Below, in pieces: positions 51,808 to 63,633 of a stretch of DNA of 64,000 bases. The notes under the pieces were generated by a model, which was not told where the DNA came from, made no database searches, and saw nothing but the letters and a program-made list of their open reading frames with translations. The DNA comes from Rallus limicola (Eukaryota > Chordata > Aves > Gruiformes > Rallidae). The stretch spans positions 4,962,001 to 5,026,000 of the forward strand of contig JAKCOZ010000008.1 of the NCBI GenBank assembly GCA_022605955.1. Direction: 5' to 3'. How positions within the stretch are numbered: position 1 is the stretch's first letter; the number at the start of each line of letters is the position of its first letter. The position numbers and the translations under genes were made by a program.

Positions 51808-54800
51808 CTAAATGCCAAATGGGTATGTGTAAATGATTTGTTCTATTTCTGTTTATCTTACTCAAGAACAGAATTGCAGGACTTAACCACCTGTTAGCTG
51901 AGGGAGGAACCAGACAAAAATACCAAGGAAAGTGACAAACAAGAATCTTATTTTACCTTCATTCCTTCTGACAGATTTCCTGTTGCAATTGTGTGATTCT
52001 TGCAAAAAGAAAAAAAAAATAGAACACAGATAAATCATTATACTAGAAATTATGTTTTGGTTTTGTTTTGTTTTTAAAGTCTGAGCCTGTCTATATGTTC
52101 TCATTTACCTGAATTTTAAAGTAGTTTTTAGTAATTATTTTGGCTGTCTCCATTATTGTGTGTCCAACTGACAATTTTTGTGTGGACCAATTTTTCTGTG
52201 TCCCAAATTCAAAACCTTTCAAAGGTATCTAAAGCAAAAGAGGCTTAAAGTAGTCACCTTGGCATTTGTGGGTCTCACTGCATTTGTGTTTCAGCAGGGT
52301 CTGTAATAACCCATTCATGGGTGTGCACTAGTCACATCAGTTTCAATAATTATAATTACATTATACTAATGCAAGTTAAAGGGCAGTACAAAATTATTTT
52401 TAACATGACTGTTTTTCCAGCACTTGATACACTTCTGAAGTACTGCTACATTTCTGTATAAAAGAACACCTGCTCTGATTTTCAGAAGTCTGTTGAAATA
52501 CTTCTAGTATAAAAATAGATTATCTTACAACTGTTAAGTTAGGGGAATGCCATAAAAATTATGCTGATCACTTCTAATTGGGTTACAGTTTTCAATAAAG
52601 TTTGCATTACTAAAAGTTAAAGCAGTGCTTTGAGTATATCAAATATCATAAAAGGCAAATCACAATACTAAACAATTTATTCAAATAGGTAGGATAATCA
52701 TGGTGATTGATGTCACTAGATGCTTCCATATGGTACAATGATTTTTCCTGTGTATAACAACCTGAAGTGTGGCAATGCTTTTGTTCCATTTTATAGATAA
52801 CAACCCTAAAAAAGGGAATGCTTAAGGGTTTTGTCAACAGTTACTTAATAAGACAGTATGGTGTGTGAGACTGCCAACCACATGGACCTAGCTGCTTTTT
52901 CAAACAATTATGCTTCCTCTTCAATGTCTAGTTGTTCTAGCTATTAAACATATTCTACATCCCTGATACTGAAATATCTCCTAAAGATCCCTGATCCAGT
53001 TCTGTTTCCTTATTCATGAAATAGGTAGACTAATTGGTTTGATTTATCCTTTGAGGTAGTTACAAATATATGTCTATAATGACCTAAAAAATATAACTCT
53101 CTCCACAGACATGCCAAATTAAAGAGTTAAAACCCATCAAATAAAGGAAGTAGATTGTAATTTATTTGGAAAACACTTTATGGCAAATGCAAAATTTTGC
53201 TTTTCATTGCTGCATCCATTGAGCTGACTAAAGTTTTACTGAAATTCTAGGGAAAAAAATCTTTAACCAAAAAATTTGTATATTGACATTCACATGCAAC
53301 TCCAGTAAAAAGTTTATGATAATGATGTTGTAACTAGAAACTTTACCTGTGTTGTGTTGTGGATAGCAGATGCTAAGAAAGGGTTCTTGCAGTTAATGTG
53401 GGAGAGTGGGAACTTACCCAGTGCTTTTGTGGACTAGTTTTAAATACTCACCACAGCTAAAATGGGTTTCTTTTCTCCAAGTTCAAAGAAGGCTAGGAAG
53501 AATCCAATTTGTAGACTTATACCACAGATAGATTGTTGGGTTTTTCCCCCTTATCTTATTTTAAGAACTCTATCTAAGGTACAAGATAGTTGGAATACTT
53601 CTAGAAGAAATACAACATGGGGCAAAGCTAACTAACTCCTCTCCTAATCTTAATCCTTTGTGTTGCACTCCAGTCAGCCAATTTATATGGAGCAGAGGTT
53701 ATACTGTAGTGTGATTCCAGGTGTTTAAAGCTGTGTTATGTTTGTCTGATGGTGTGAGGAAAGTTGGATGATTGTTAATGTATCTTAGAAGTACTTTTAA
53801 ATTAGACTTGCATAGTTTTTTAACAGCAGCAACGATTTTTTTAATGTTTTTAATGCCTGATGTGCCACAACTGTTGAAAAGACAATTAAGTCAAGACAAG
53901 TTTGAAATAGTAGCAAGGAAAAATAAATTAAACAGTATGCTGAATCTGGAGGTTTGGCATTTGGAGTTCCAGATATATTTCATTTAGTCTAAATTTGGCA
54001 ACCTTCAAGTTAAGCATGTTTTTAAAATTAAACCACTAGTTGTCTTTACAGTAGCAGGGACAAATAATGGAGGATTGGGGGATGTAGTTCTCACTGGTTG
54101 TGTTCTTATAAATATGATTATGTTCTAAATAAAAGCTGCTTAGCAATATTTTTTTTTAATATAGACACCAAGGCATAGCACAACCAGCAATATTAATTTA
54201 TTTGTTGTGAGTTGTGCTGCAGTTAGCCTGAATCATTGCGTGTGAATTCTGTGGCAGTATATCTCAGCTGTAGCTTGTATATGATATTTATCTTTTTGAA
54301 AGGATCTCCCTGTCTTTCCAATGTGACCACAGGAATAATAGCAGTATTTCAGCTCTTTTATTAAGAATTCAAAACCTTCAATGACTGGTAAAATCACTTA
54401 GCCAATGTCCAAGCTGTTATAGGTTTGGGGATACACGGATAAAATATGAGCTCATGGAATCTCTGTGACTCTTCTGGAAACCCAGTTAAGTCAGATAAGC
54501 ATTTACAAACCTTCAGCTCAATCTTCTGGCTTATTCTGTTAGCTTGGGTAAAACTTGCTTTAAATCAGCTGACCAAACTCCCAAGAATAAATTCCTTTTT
54601 GCTTTGTAGCATCTGAATGCTTCTTTGCTAACTTTGCCTCCAGCCAGTAAAACACAAAAGATGAGGGAAATGTTGCCTTTGGAGAGTCTCCTAGGTCATT
54701 ATATCTGGAATACAGCAAGTTACAAATCTTGGCCACAAGGCTTTAGAAACTGCTGGTTTGTATGTCTGATATCACTCAACATTTCTGGTCATTTGTGGCT

Positions 54801-57800
54801 ATTTTTAGCCAACATACTACTCAATCCTTGTCCCTGTCTCCCTGTTCCATTGGTTTTGGAAGCTAGTTTTGTGCTTGAAATTACAAGGCCTGTGGATTTT
54901 AGGTATAAGCTGTAAAAGCTTCCTTGGTAAATGTGCAGTTAAGCACATTTGCAACATTCTAGACCATTTTTGTTGTTATATTTGGAGTTGGGGCATCAAT
55001 AATAGATTCATTAAAAGACAGTGTGCTTTAATGTCACTGCACTGAGTTATTTTGGGTTATTCAAATAACCCCATTTGAAATACAACAGATTAAACTATGC
55101 ACCAGTATATTCAACTGCAGAGAATTTGCACCCCGTGTCTGGAAGAAAAATTAGTACATTACTTATAGACCTTCAAGTGTTTTTATTCCTGTTCTTAAAT
55201 GCACACGTATGCATTTAGCAACCTGATAAAGCTCAACTGGAGCTATAACATATGGGCCCTCTTTTAGTTCCTGCCCCCCTGGAAAGGCAAAACTAAACAA
55301 AAATACTGTTCTCCTTTATTTGGATTTATTTGTGTTCTTTTTTTGAGATGATCTTGTTTGAAAACAGAAGGTTGGCACCTGAGAAAGGAAGCACGGGAGT
55401 GTGTGAAGCAGTGGGATGCTGGACAGGAGGGGTCCTGCTTTCTCCCAGAACCGGCCTTGCAGTGCTGTGCTCAGCACAGAACTTGCACATACCCTAATGT
55501 TACCCCTGTGTGGACTTTTGAACAATCCTGGAAATTGCTCTGAGCTCTTTTCAGAGTTGCCTTCTTTCTGGTTTTTCCAAAAGCTTTCCCTAAACAATTG
55601 GTTTCTCAAGGTCATCTCTAGCTACATGGGAAAGAGTGATACAAAAAATTGACTGCTTTGGTGTATTTGGCTGTTGTATGCTCATTAAGGGTGGCAAGTC
55701 TGTTGTATATACAAGTTATTTCAGCAGCTGTTAAATGAGAGCCTGGGTGTTATTATTTCTGAAATCAGGAACAGATTTACCCTTGGGGTGTGTATGTGTC
55801 TCCATTACTCAATGTTTGCTTGGATTTTTTTGTATTACTGGTAGGCTCTTAGGCACTGTCTACTGTGTGTTGTAGAGAAAGATGGTTCACTGTTTTCTCA
55901 TCATGGCTAACTATTTTTCATCATTCAATCAGTATATACTTCTGTTGTTGGGGGTTTTTTTTGTTAGTTTGTTCTGGTAGGATTATTTCATAGTTCAGCA
56001 CTGAGAAGTCCTGCTTGGGCTGTTCAGTTCTGGGTAATCTTTTGGTAGTAAATGGGAAGATGAAAGCAAGTTAAACAGAAGAGAGTCAGGAGACTAAATA
56101 AACTTTAGGACTGCTCTGCTTTGCTGTTCTGTGAGATTGCTGTGATTGGTGAGCACCACCCTATAATTTACCCACAGCCTGGGAAATCTGCGTCCAGGCT
56201 GCCTTTATGAAAGCCAATACTGCAAATATTTAACCCCTGAAATGGAAGCCTTCTGATCTTTTACCATGAGACACCGATGCAGCCACAAGATATATCAAAA
56301 AAACCCATGTGAACAAAAGCAAATGAAAGGAGAACTGATGTTTAATTCTTGGATATCTTGCAAATAACTTTGCAAGAACCATGAATATAGGGGTTTGGTT
56401 GTTTTTTTTTTTTTTTAAAAGAAAAGATCTGAAATAGAAAAACAAACTATTTAAGGTAGAAAAGGATTGAGTCGGAGATGATAACTTACTGTTTTGCTAA
56501 TGTGTCAGCAAACTGGAAAGAATTGTTTGGATTAAACATGAAGGAAAATTTTGCACAAAACCATGCAATTTTACTGTTTCTATGGTAAGAAATGGGAAAA
56601 TCTTCAATTGATATACACTGTTGTAGTTCACTGAGTAAAATGAAGTTATAGAAGTTTTCAGCTGCTAAGGATTTGACCATTGCAATAGTTACAAACAAAC
56701 AAAAGATATAATCTGTATAAAAGAAGGAGATGGTAAAGCTGATTGATTAATACTTTTCTGAGGACTTTCTTTTTGAAGGGAGTAAGTACTAAATCCTATA
56801 TTCCTTAGCTTTATTGCTTTTGTACACATTTAGAACCCAGAAGATTCATCCCTGCATACAGTCCAGGTGATGGTAGATGCAGCAGCTGTTCTGGAGTGTT
56901 TATAATTGGTACATAAAACAATCAGAAATTGGAAAAAAGAAAAAGCTAGAAAAGAAACAGGGGTATTTTCCCCTATAATTACATCAACATGGTATTGAAC
57001 TGATTTTGTATAGATAGGCTTGGTTCATTTTTGGAATAGAAATACGAGTGTAGGAACATGACATTGATAGCACTAGATCTGCCTGTGTAGATTTGAAATA
57101 TTGGATGTTTAGTGGCCATTTGTAGCTACTGCACTGATAGCAGAAATTCTGGGCATGTGCATAACGAGCATTAAACCTTGCTCTACCAAAATTTTTCTGT
57201 GAGGTGAAGTTGCCTGAGCAAATGCATGTGTGTACCTGTTGATCCAGGTCAATTCAGTTCATTGCAAGTATTAATGGTAGCAGAGTCACGATTGTTCTTT
57301 GCCTTCTGTCATTGTGAGGGATTTTTTTGGTAGGTTTTAAAAAGTATTATTCATTTTGATGTTCTGTGCTTGGAATGGATTTATGTCAGAATACTTATTG
57401 TAACACTGTTATCTGATGTTTTAGCAACACTAGGGTGATGAAAACAGACATTTCATCTTCACTTCTGATTCAGTACAGCTTCCAGTTCTTATTGCTTGTG
57501 ACTTTGTACAACCTGCAAGAGATGCACAGTAATGTGTTCAGTGATGTTAAAATTGCCTACCTGATTTCTGCTAAGTGCAGGCTGTGTGCTTTGAAGCTGT
57601 GACACTGTATGTACTGACATCCAGCTGTGTCTTTCAAAAAGGCTAATTTCAAAGCAAACATGATGGACTAATTGTCCATCAAGAAGAGCTTCCTAAAAAT
57701 AATTTACCCTGAGTAAGAAAAGACTTTGTGACAGAGTAGCTGTTTCTCTGTACCTTCTCTCATTTGTAGCCAGACTCATCCCAAAGATTTCAGTTTTGGT

Positions 57801-59760
57801 GAACTGGAGGCAGAGTTAATTCCCTGTCCTATTTCTTGCCTCCTACGTTTGTGCAAATCGGGTTCTCTCCCAACATAGAGAAGGAAGTGAGAGGCCTGGG
57901 GTCACTGCAGAGTCTCAGCTCTCTAGAAACACACTTTAGGTGGATTAAACCTGGCAAAGGCTGGTGAGAGACTAAATGGCTGAAGAGTGAAATTGGAATG
58001 GTATTGTAGGGTTAGGGCCTCTAGTTACAAGATTTTTGAGGTACGTGGAAATTGATTTTCTTGAGGGTAGAATGTGTGGGAAATGGGGTATTTTTCTTTA
58101 TTTGAAATCACTTTGGAGGAGGTGAAGGAATTACAGCAAAATCTGACCTGTGGGTTGGCAAACTTCACAAATTGATGTTGCTGTGCAGGTGGAGGCAGTG
58201 GTAGGTGTGTGGCTTACAGTGCTGGCTCTATTTTTAGTTTCTGACTGCTTGCAAGTTCCGTTTACAAATGTCAGGGAAATGCATTAGGCTTACCTGCCTA
58301 ATAAAACGCTGTCTGGTTGAGCCAGTAAAATAACTAAAAGCAGGCTCCCACAGGCATGGCAGGGTAGCTGCTAAATGTATATGGTGGCTCCATAGGATTA
58401 TTAAATTACCCATTCTGTTCTTTCCTCATTACTAGTTTCCCACCATTCTAATGATTCAATATGGAGTTTAGGAATCTGGGAATTTTTTACACTGGAGGGT
58501 CACCTGGGAATGACTGAAAATGTGTATGGAGAAGGAAGGTAGGTGAGGCTTCAGTAAAGGCTCAGTGATGTATATCCCTGCAGTGCAGTACGTTGCTCCT
58601 GGAGCACAGCAGTGGTACTGGAGGCATAAGGACCACTGGTTATTCCTTTGCCCAGGGGTCTTAAATTCTTGGATGCTAAGTACCTCCCTAAATATCCTTT
58701 CAGCTTCAGTGCCTAGAATAGAAAGCAATTGTCTTTAGAGGATGTGCTCTTTCTGTGGCAACCTGTACCCTGTAAGCCAATATTAGAGTTGCTTTCTCTG
58801 CCATAAAGCCTAGACCCATGGACAAGCGTCCTGTTTAAACTGGGGTGACTCACTAGAGAGCTTTATGACTGTAATTGCTGTCTAGGACTAATAATGTGCT
58901 CAAGTTGGGGCTGAAGGTGCTTTAACATTGTTAATAGAATCTGAAAGACAAATTGGTGGTTTTTTTCCATTAGAAAACCCATATGTAAATAAATACTATC
59001 AAAATATATATCTCCAGTCACTACTACTTTTATTATGGCCTTTTACCAATACAAGTTAGTATTGCAGGGAAAGTCATTCCTCCAGTTGTATTCACCAGCT
59101 AGCAAAAATGTTTGAGCAGGCTTGCGACACTGTTAGTTAATACATGTTTTCCATTACTGTTTTAGATATCTCAAGCCAAACAGATTGTGTGTTAGTGCTG
59201 TGGATATTCACTGTGGTAGAATACATAAAAATACAGACAGTTCTCATGCTAAAGACCTTATGCTTTAAATACACCAAATATGCCCCTATGAGCATTCTTA
59301 AAGTGTGGCTATCTGTATGCCCTTCATCACCTGTAGAAATGATATTCCCTTTCTAAGGGAACCATAGAGTTAATTTGGTTTAGGACTGGATTAGAGCATG
59401 GAAAAAAGCTGGCAATTTCATAAAAACTGAGAAGCTAATTCCACTACAGAGGCAGGCTAGAAATAGAAGTAGGAGTAAAAGTGTGGCTTTGAACTGCATC
59501 ATATGAAAGCAGCAATGACAGGAACATTGCAAGCTTGTGTGTACCTGTGAATGCCCGTATTTTTTGGGATGCACTTCTGCAGGTTTTGAAACTGTCTGCC
59601 TCCTTAGAGGCATACAATGAAAAATTGATAGGTAATATATGATTATGCAGTGAAGTGTCAACCTTGCAGCTGGATCGCTGTGAGTCAGCATTAGGTTTTC
59701 AAGTATAAGTCTTCCCTGGCATGTCTGACCAAGAAACATGGCCTCTTTTTTTCACCTAGG

Positions 59761-60290
59761 AGAAGAATCATAGTTTGGGTTGGAAGGAACCTTTAAAGGT
59801 CATCTAACCCAGCCTCTCCTGCAAGTAGATCAGGTTTCTCAGAGCCCCATATGATCTGACACTGAACATTTCCAGGATGGGGCATCTTCTGGCTCTCTGG
59901 GCAATCATTTCCAGTGTTTCACCACCTTCACTGTAAAAAAAAAAAAAAAAAAAAAAAAAATCTTCCTTGTACCTAGTCTAAATCTACCCTCTTTTAGTTT
60001 AAAACCTTTACATCTTGTCCTATTGAAACAGGCCCTGTTAAGTTTATCCCCATCTTTCTTTGCCCTCTTAAAAGTACTGAAAAGCTGCAATAAAGTCTCT
60101 CTGGAGCATTCCCTTCTCCAGTCTAAATAACCCCAACTCTCTCAGCCTGTCTTCACAGGATAGGTGTTCCATCTCTTTGATCTTTTTTGGGGCTCTCCTC
60201 TGGACCTACTCCAACAGGTACAGAGGACCCCAGAGCTAGATGCATTGCTGTAGGTGGGGGCCTTAACAAGGGTGGAGTAGAAGGTGAGAA
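59761..60290 (-). mobile_element. CR1 LINE, 5'-truncated, antisense to the gene
   Basis: On the + strand this begins 'gaatcatagtttgggttgga', the reverse of a CR1 3' terminus. It then runs through 'aggtcatctaacccagcc', 'ccctgttaagtttatcccc', 'ctccagtctaaataacccc', 'ctctcagcctgtcttcacag' and 'aggaccccagagctagatgc', ending near 'gggtggagtagaaggtgag'. All are hallmarks of the avian CR1 3' region read backwards, so the element points to the minus strand. About 530 bases remain, 5'-truncated. It contains an A26 run at 59935-59960 that looks like a later homopolymer expansion inside the element. The short minus-strand frames here are remnants. Confidence 0.93.
59935..59960. repeat. A26 homopolymer inside the CR1 copy
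   Basis: Twenty-six consecutive A on the + strand, located inside the antisense CR1 rather than at its end, so it is not the element's tail. Likely slippage expansion of a shorter internal run; probably polymorphic in length and prone to sequencing error. Confidence 0.9.
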
Positions 60291-61232
60291 TTAAAAAAAA
60301 ATGGAAATCTGTGAACTTGAAGACTTTGCCTTGAGTTTTGGCCAACTGTAATGATAAAGTCCAAATATTTGTGATATCTGGCATGCTTGTGACCACAACT
60401 AAGTCCTAGATCAATGAGAAAAGGGTTGGGGTTTTTTTCCCAAGGTTTAATTTTCTGTTTATCCAGATAAGTGGCATGGAACTGCAGCTTGCTGTTACTG
60501 AAAAGAACAGTCAAAGCATAGTGGCTCTGTTTTGCCAAGCTGTTCTAATGAATACTGGAATACTGAAAATTAGATACTGTATTTGTCAGCCTAAGATTGA
60601 CAAAGTTGTTGATGAGTATGGATTTTTTTTTTAGTTCAAGTATTGTTATTTTTACAAAAACATGTTTTACTTAGTAAGTTAACTGATATCTGATTATAAA
60701 AGGGTAGTAAAATGAATCCTTCTAGGCCTTATTCTGAGCTTTCAATATTGGAACTAGAGTGCTGTGCATTTTAGTCAGGCAGCACAGGTTCAGTTAGTCC
60801 TGCTCTTAATTGACAGGCTACAAAACACGGCAAGGTTATTGCTGCTCAATGCTCGGGAGGCTGACATAGCCATAGCGGTGCTGTTAGCTGCTGGGAGAGT
60901 TGCAGTTTGGTTCAGTCCTGTCTCAAGGTGAAGGTTGTGACTTCAACATATTTTTACTCTAAACTGTATCTGCAACGCAGCGTGTTTCATAGGCTGTTTC
61001 TGAATGCTATGGTAAGATCGGCTCCATTATGGTTTTGGAAGAAAGAAACTCATCTCTCAAGTGCCAAACCATTTCCTGCAGCACAAAGCCCTTCCTTCTA
61101 GACCTTTTTAAAGTGTCAATCAGGTTGTTCAACCCATGTATTGAAATTAGTTTTGTAGTGCTTGGGCAGGAGAAGAAGAAAGGATGCAAAAAAGATTTGA
61201 AGTGACTCTAAATAATATTTTCTTTCCTTCAG
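60291..61232 (+). other. TMEM163: TMEM163 intron 2, last part
   Basis: Intron sequence leading to exon 3. It contains a small CpG-bearing patch at about 60825-60900 in otherwise CpG-poor DNA. The 3' end has a short pyrimidine tract (ttttctttccttcag) just before exon 3, with AT-rich sequence upstream that could supply a branch point. Confidence 0.85.
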
Positions 61233-61276
61233 CTGTCTCCGTAATGAGATACAGTGCATCATCATTTGGATTTGCT
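61233..61276 (+). CDS. TMEM163: TMEM163 exon 3: TM1-TM2 loop (44-nt exon)
   Basis: A very short exon of 44 bases. It completes Thr92 and encodes residues 93-106, VSVMRYSASSFGFA, which match human TMEM163 apart from one or two residues. It covers the end of TM1, the short luminal/extracellular loop and the start of TM2. The acceptor is cttcag at 61232; the donor is CT|gtaagt at 61277, phase 0. It follows an intron of nearly 50 kb, so its recognition depends on exon definition. Because 44 is not a multiple of three, skipping it shifts the frame. Confidence 0.95.
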
Positions 61277-62407
61277 GTAAGTAGAGATACAATTTCAATA
61301 TTCTCTACCATTTTTAATAGACTTTTTCTGAACATGAAATACTGTATTTTTTTTTTCCTCACTATAAGTTCATGCCAGGGTGGGCAAAGTCAATGATGGA
61401 TTTGAAAATAATAACTTAGGAAAGGATAATAAAGATATTTTCATTATATTTTTTCAGTTTCTGACTAAAGTCTTATACTAGTGTTAATATTAATACTTAT
61501 GTCTTGTCATTGATACTACCCTCCAGATATGGTTTTCTCCTACAAAATCTCTCAGCTTAATCTGTTCTGTTGTTGAACTTGAGCCAAATTCTGATGTTTC
61601 TTTCTGAACTCTCTGTGACCCTTTTCCTATTGAAATCTATAGTAGAACTCCTATTGACTTTGGGATGACAACTTTCTTTTCTAGCAGTTGCTGTGAATTT
61701 CCTAACTAGGGGCAGAGCAAAAAAAAAATAATTCCTAATGACAAGCCCTTAACAAATTTCCAATAAATTGACTTTTGCTTTCAAATTTGAAGGTTAGATT
61801 GGCTCTGTAGAAAGTTTGACTTGAGGATGAAAGCTCTTATGGTGGGACAAGCTTGTGTTTTGGTGTTACCTAACAAACCTTGATTTACTGGAAATACAAA
61901 CATGGTAGACTTGCTGGTGATAGAGAGTATGAAATCTGGATACAGTGGGATGTTGGAAAAAAGTTAATATTTTCTTACTTTGAAACAAAACTTTATATGG
62001 CAGAAAATTAGTGAGTTTGAAGAAAAAAGGAATGCTTGACAGGCATTTTCAAACACTCTGCTTTTTTTAGAGTCTTTGCATTAGAATCATATTAGTATTT
62101 AACTCATGTCATGCCATAGTGGCTGACTTTGTGTTAGGTTTGGTTTTGTTTTTTACTTCTCAGCAGGCAATGGATTACAAATAAAAAAGTTTTAATCCTT
62201 TGATTGATTTGCTGAGCTCTGAATTGTATCACTGTGCAATAATACACGGCAAAAAGAAGATCAATTTAATAAAAGTAAATCCTGCTTTCATTAAAATGGT
62301 TTATTTGAAGCTGCTTTTTGCCTGTGCAGCAGGACAGTAAATGCATTACTGTGGGTACAGGGCACATTTAATGGCCCACAAAACAATTGACTCTGTGTCT
62401 CTTTCAG
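61277..62407 (+). other. TMEM163: TMEM163 intron 3
   Basis: 1,131 bases, phase 0, gtaagt...tctctttcag. AT-rich. The last 130 bases before exon 4 have a more complex composition (for example around 62307-62375), which may reflect conserved splicing sequence. No repeat or other gene is seen. The exon 3 frame stays open into the intron to about 61396. Confidence 0.9.
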
Positions 62408-62499
62408 TTTGATGCTACCCTGGATGTTTTGTCATCAGCGATAGTTTTGTGGCGTTACAGCAACGCAGCTGCTGTGCATTCTGCACACAGGGAGTACAT
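62408..62499 (+). CDS. TMEM163: TMEM163 exon 4: TM2 with zinc-site aspartates
   Basis: 92 bases encoding residues 107-136 (FDATLDVLSSAIVLWRY, then SNAAAVHSAHREY) plus two bases of the next codon, expected to be Ile. TM2 spans about residues 103-122. D108 and D112 form the D-x3-D pair that corresponds to human D124 and D128, reported as needed for zinc transport and matching the metal-binding position of TM2 in CDF transporters. The following SNAAAVHSAHREY segment is a conserved, His-containing cytosolic loop. The acceptor is ctttcag at 62407; the donor is AT|gtaagt at 62500. The protein continues beyond the window: about half of the roughly 270-290 residue family length is present here. Confidence 0.96.
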
Positions 62500-63600
62500 G
62501 TAAGTACACTTAATTACTTTTGGCTTTGATAGAGGCCTGCAGAGCTTTTGCTGTCAAGCTGTGATGCTACAGATTCCAGAGCTTTGACAAAAAACATTTT
62601 GTTATGTCAGCAAGTATTCCTTCCTTCTGCCAACTTACTGTTTGGTCCCAAACATATAGCCTTTCCTTAGGCAAGACTCCATGTGAGTGTGATTTTCAGT
62701 TTCTTTTTAGCCAAAATAGTAATTGTTGTGGCTTTCAGGGTGCTTTTTTTTTCCCCCTCTCTTTGTGGTGCCTGTATCAAATGAGCTATATTTGCAGTCT
62801 GCAAGGGATTTGTAAATATTTTATTTTGCCCCTTATTCCACTATTCTTCCTAGAGTTTGATTTTAAAATTGATGCTTGTATTATATTTGTGCTTCCCTTA
62901 GCAAGATTGGAATATGAACCCCTTCTCTTTGAATGTATGGTACTTCAACTGCTAGTGAAGTTATTAGAAGTCTGATAAGTTTGAGCTTGTATCAGTGACA
63001 TGATAGTAGGGTGACACAGTTTATTTTAACTGCTGTACAAAAAGAGAGATGCCCTTTTTATTGCAGAGATATTGATGTTTTGGTAAGTAAGAATATATCC
63101 ATACTTGCATATTGTCTTTATGGAAAAATAGTGTATGCTTGCAAAGTAAGTAGAGTTAATGATGGGTATATGGATTCTAGGACTAAAACATCTTTAATTT
63201 GCTGTGCAGTATTGATTACAGTGGAAACTTTCTGCATCATTGTGCATTTCTATTTGCAATGCATGTGGTAGCTGAGAAGATCAGGTAGAGGTTGGCTCAA
63301 GAATTGTTCTAGCTAGTGTGTAAAGATGTCTTTAACTTCCTACTCAGATTTTAGATACATCTAGATGAAGAATTGCAGGACATCATCTGCTTTGGTTTTG
63401 TTCTGTGCTGCCATTGCTAGCAGTGTCCCATCTGGCTTGTTTGAAGATAGTTCAGCTGTCCCTTGGAATGGACTACAGTTTTAGAATATGGGGGAGGTAA
63501 GGTAGCTTTCATTCTGAAGCACTTCTGATGAAGTCCCTTCTACAAGAAGGGAAGCCTGAGGAAACTGAGCATTTACATAACTGGTAGGATTAAGGTTTGG

Positions 63601-63633
<33 letters not shown>

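Larger units (their letters stand above)
36831..59760 (+). other. TMEM163: TMEM163 intron 2, third part
   Basis: About 23 kb of AT-rich intron. There is no gene in the sense direction that I recognise. It holds short motif candidates listed separately: a CTCF-like site at 37954, a 16-base perfect palindrome at 44264, an X-box at 45197, and an exon-like minus-strand frame at 51646-51807. A T-run lies near 40669-40684 and a TA run near 46991-47000. Everything else looks like unique or anciently decayed sequence. Confidence 0.8.
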
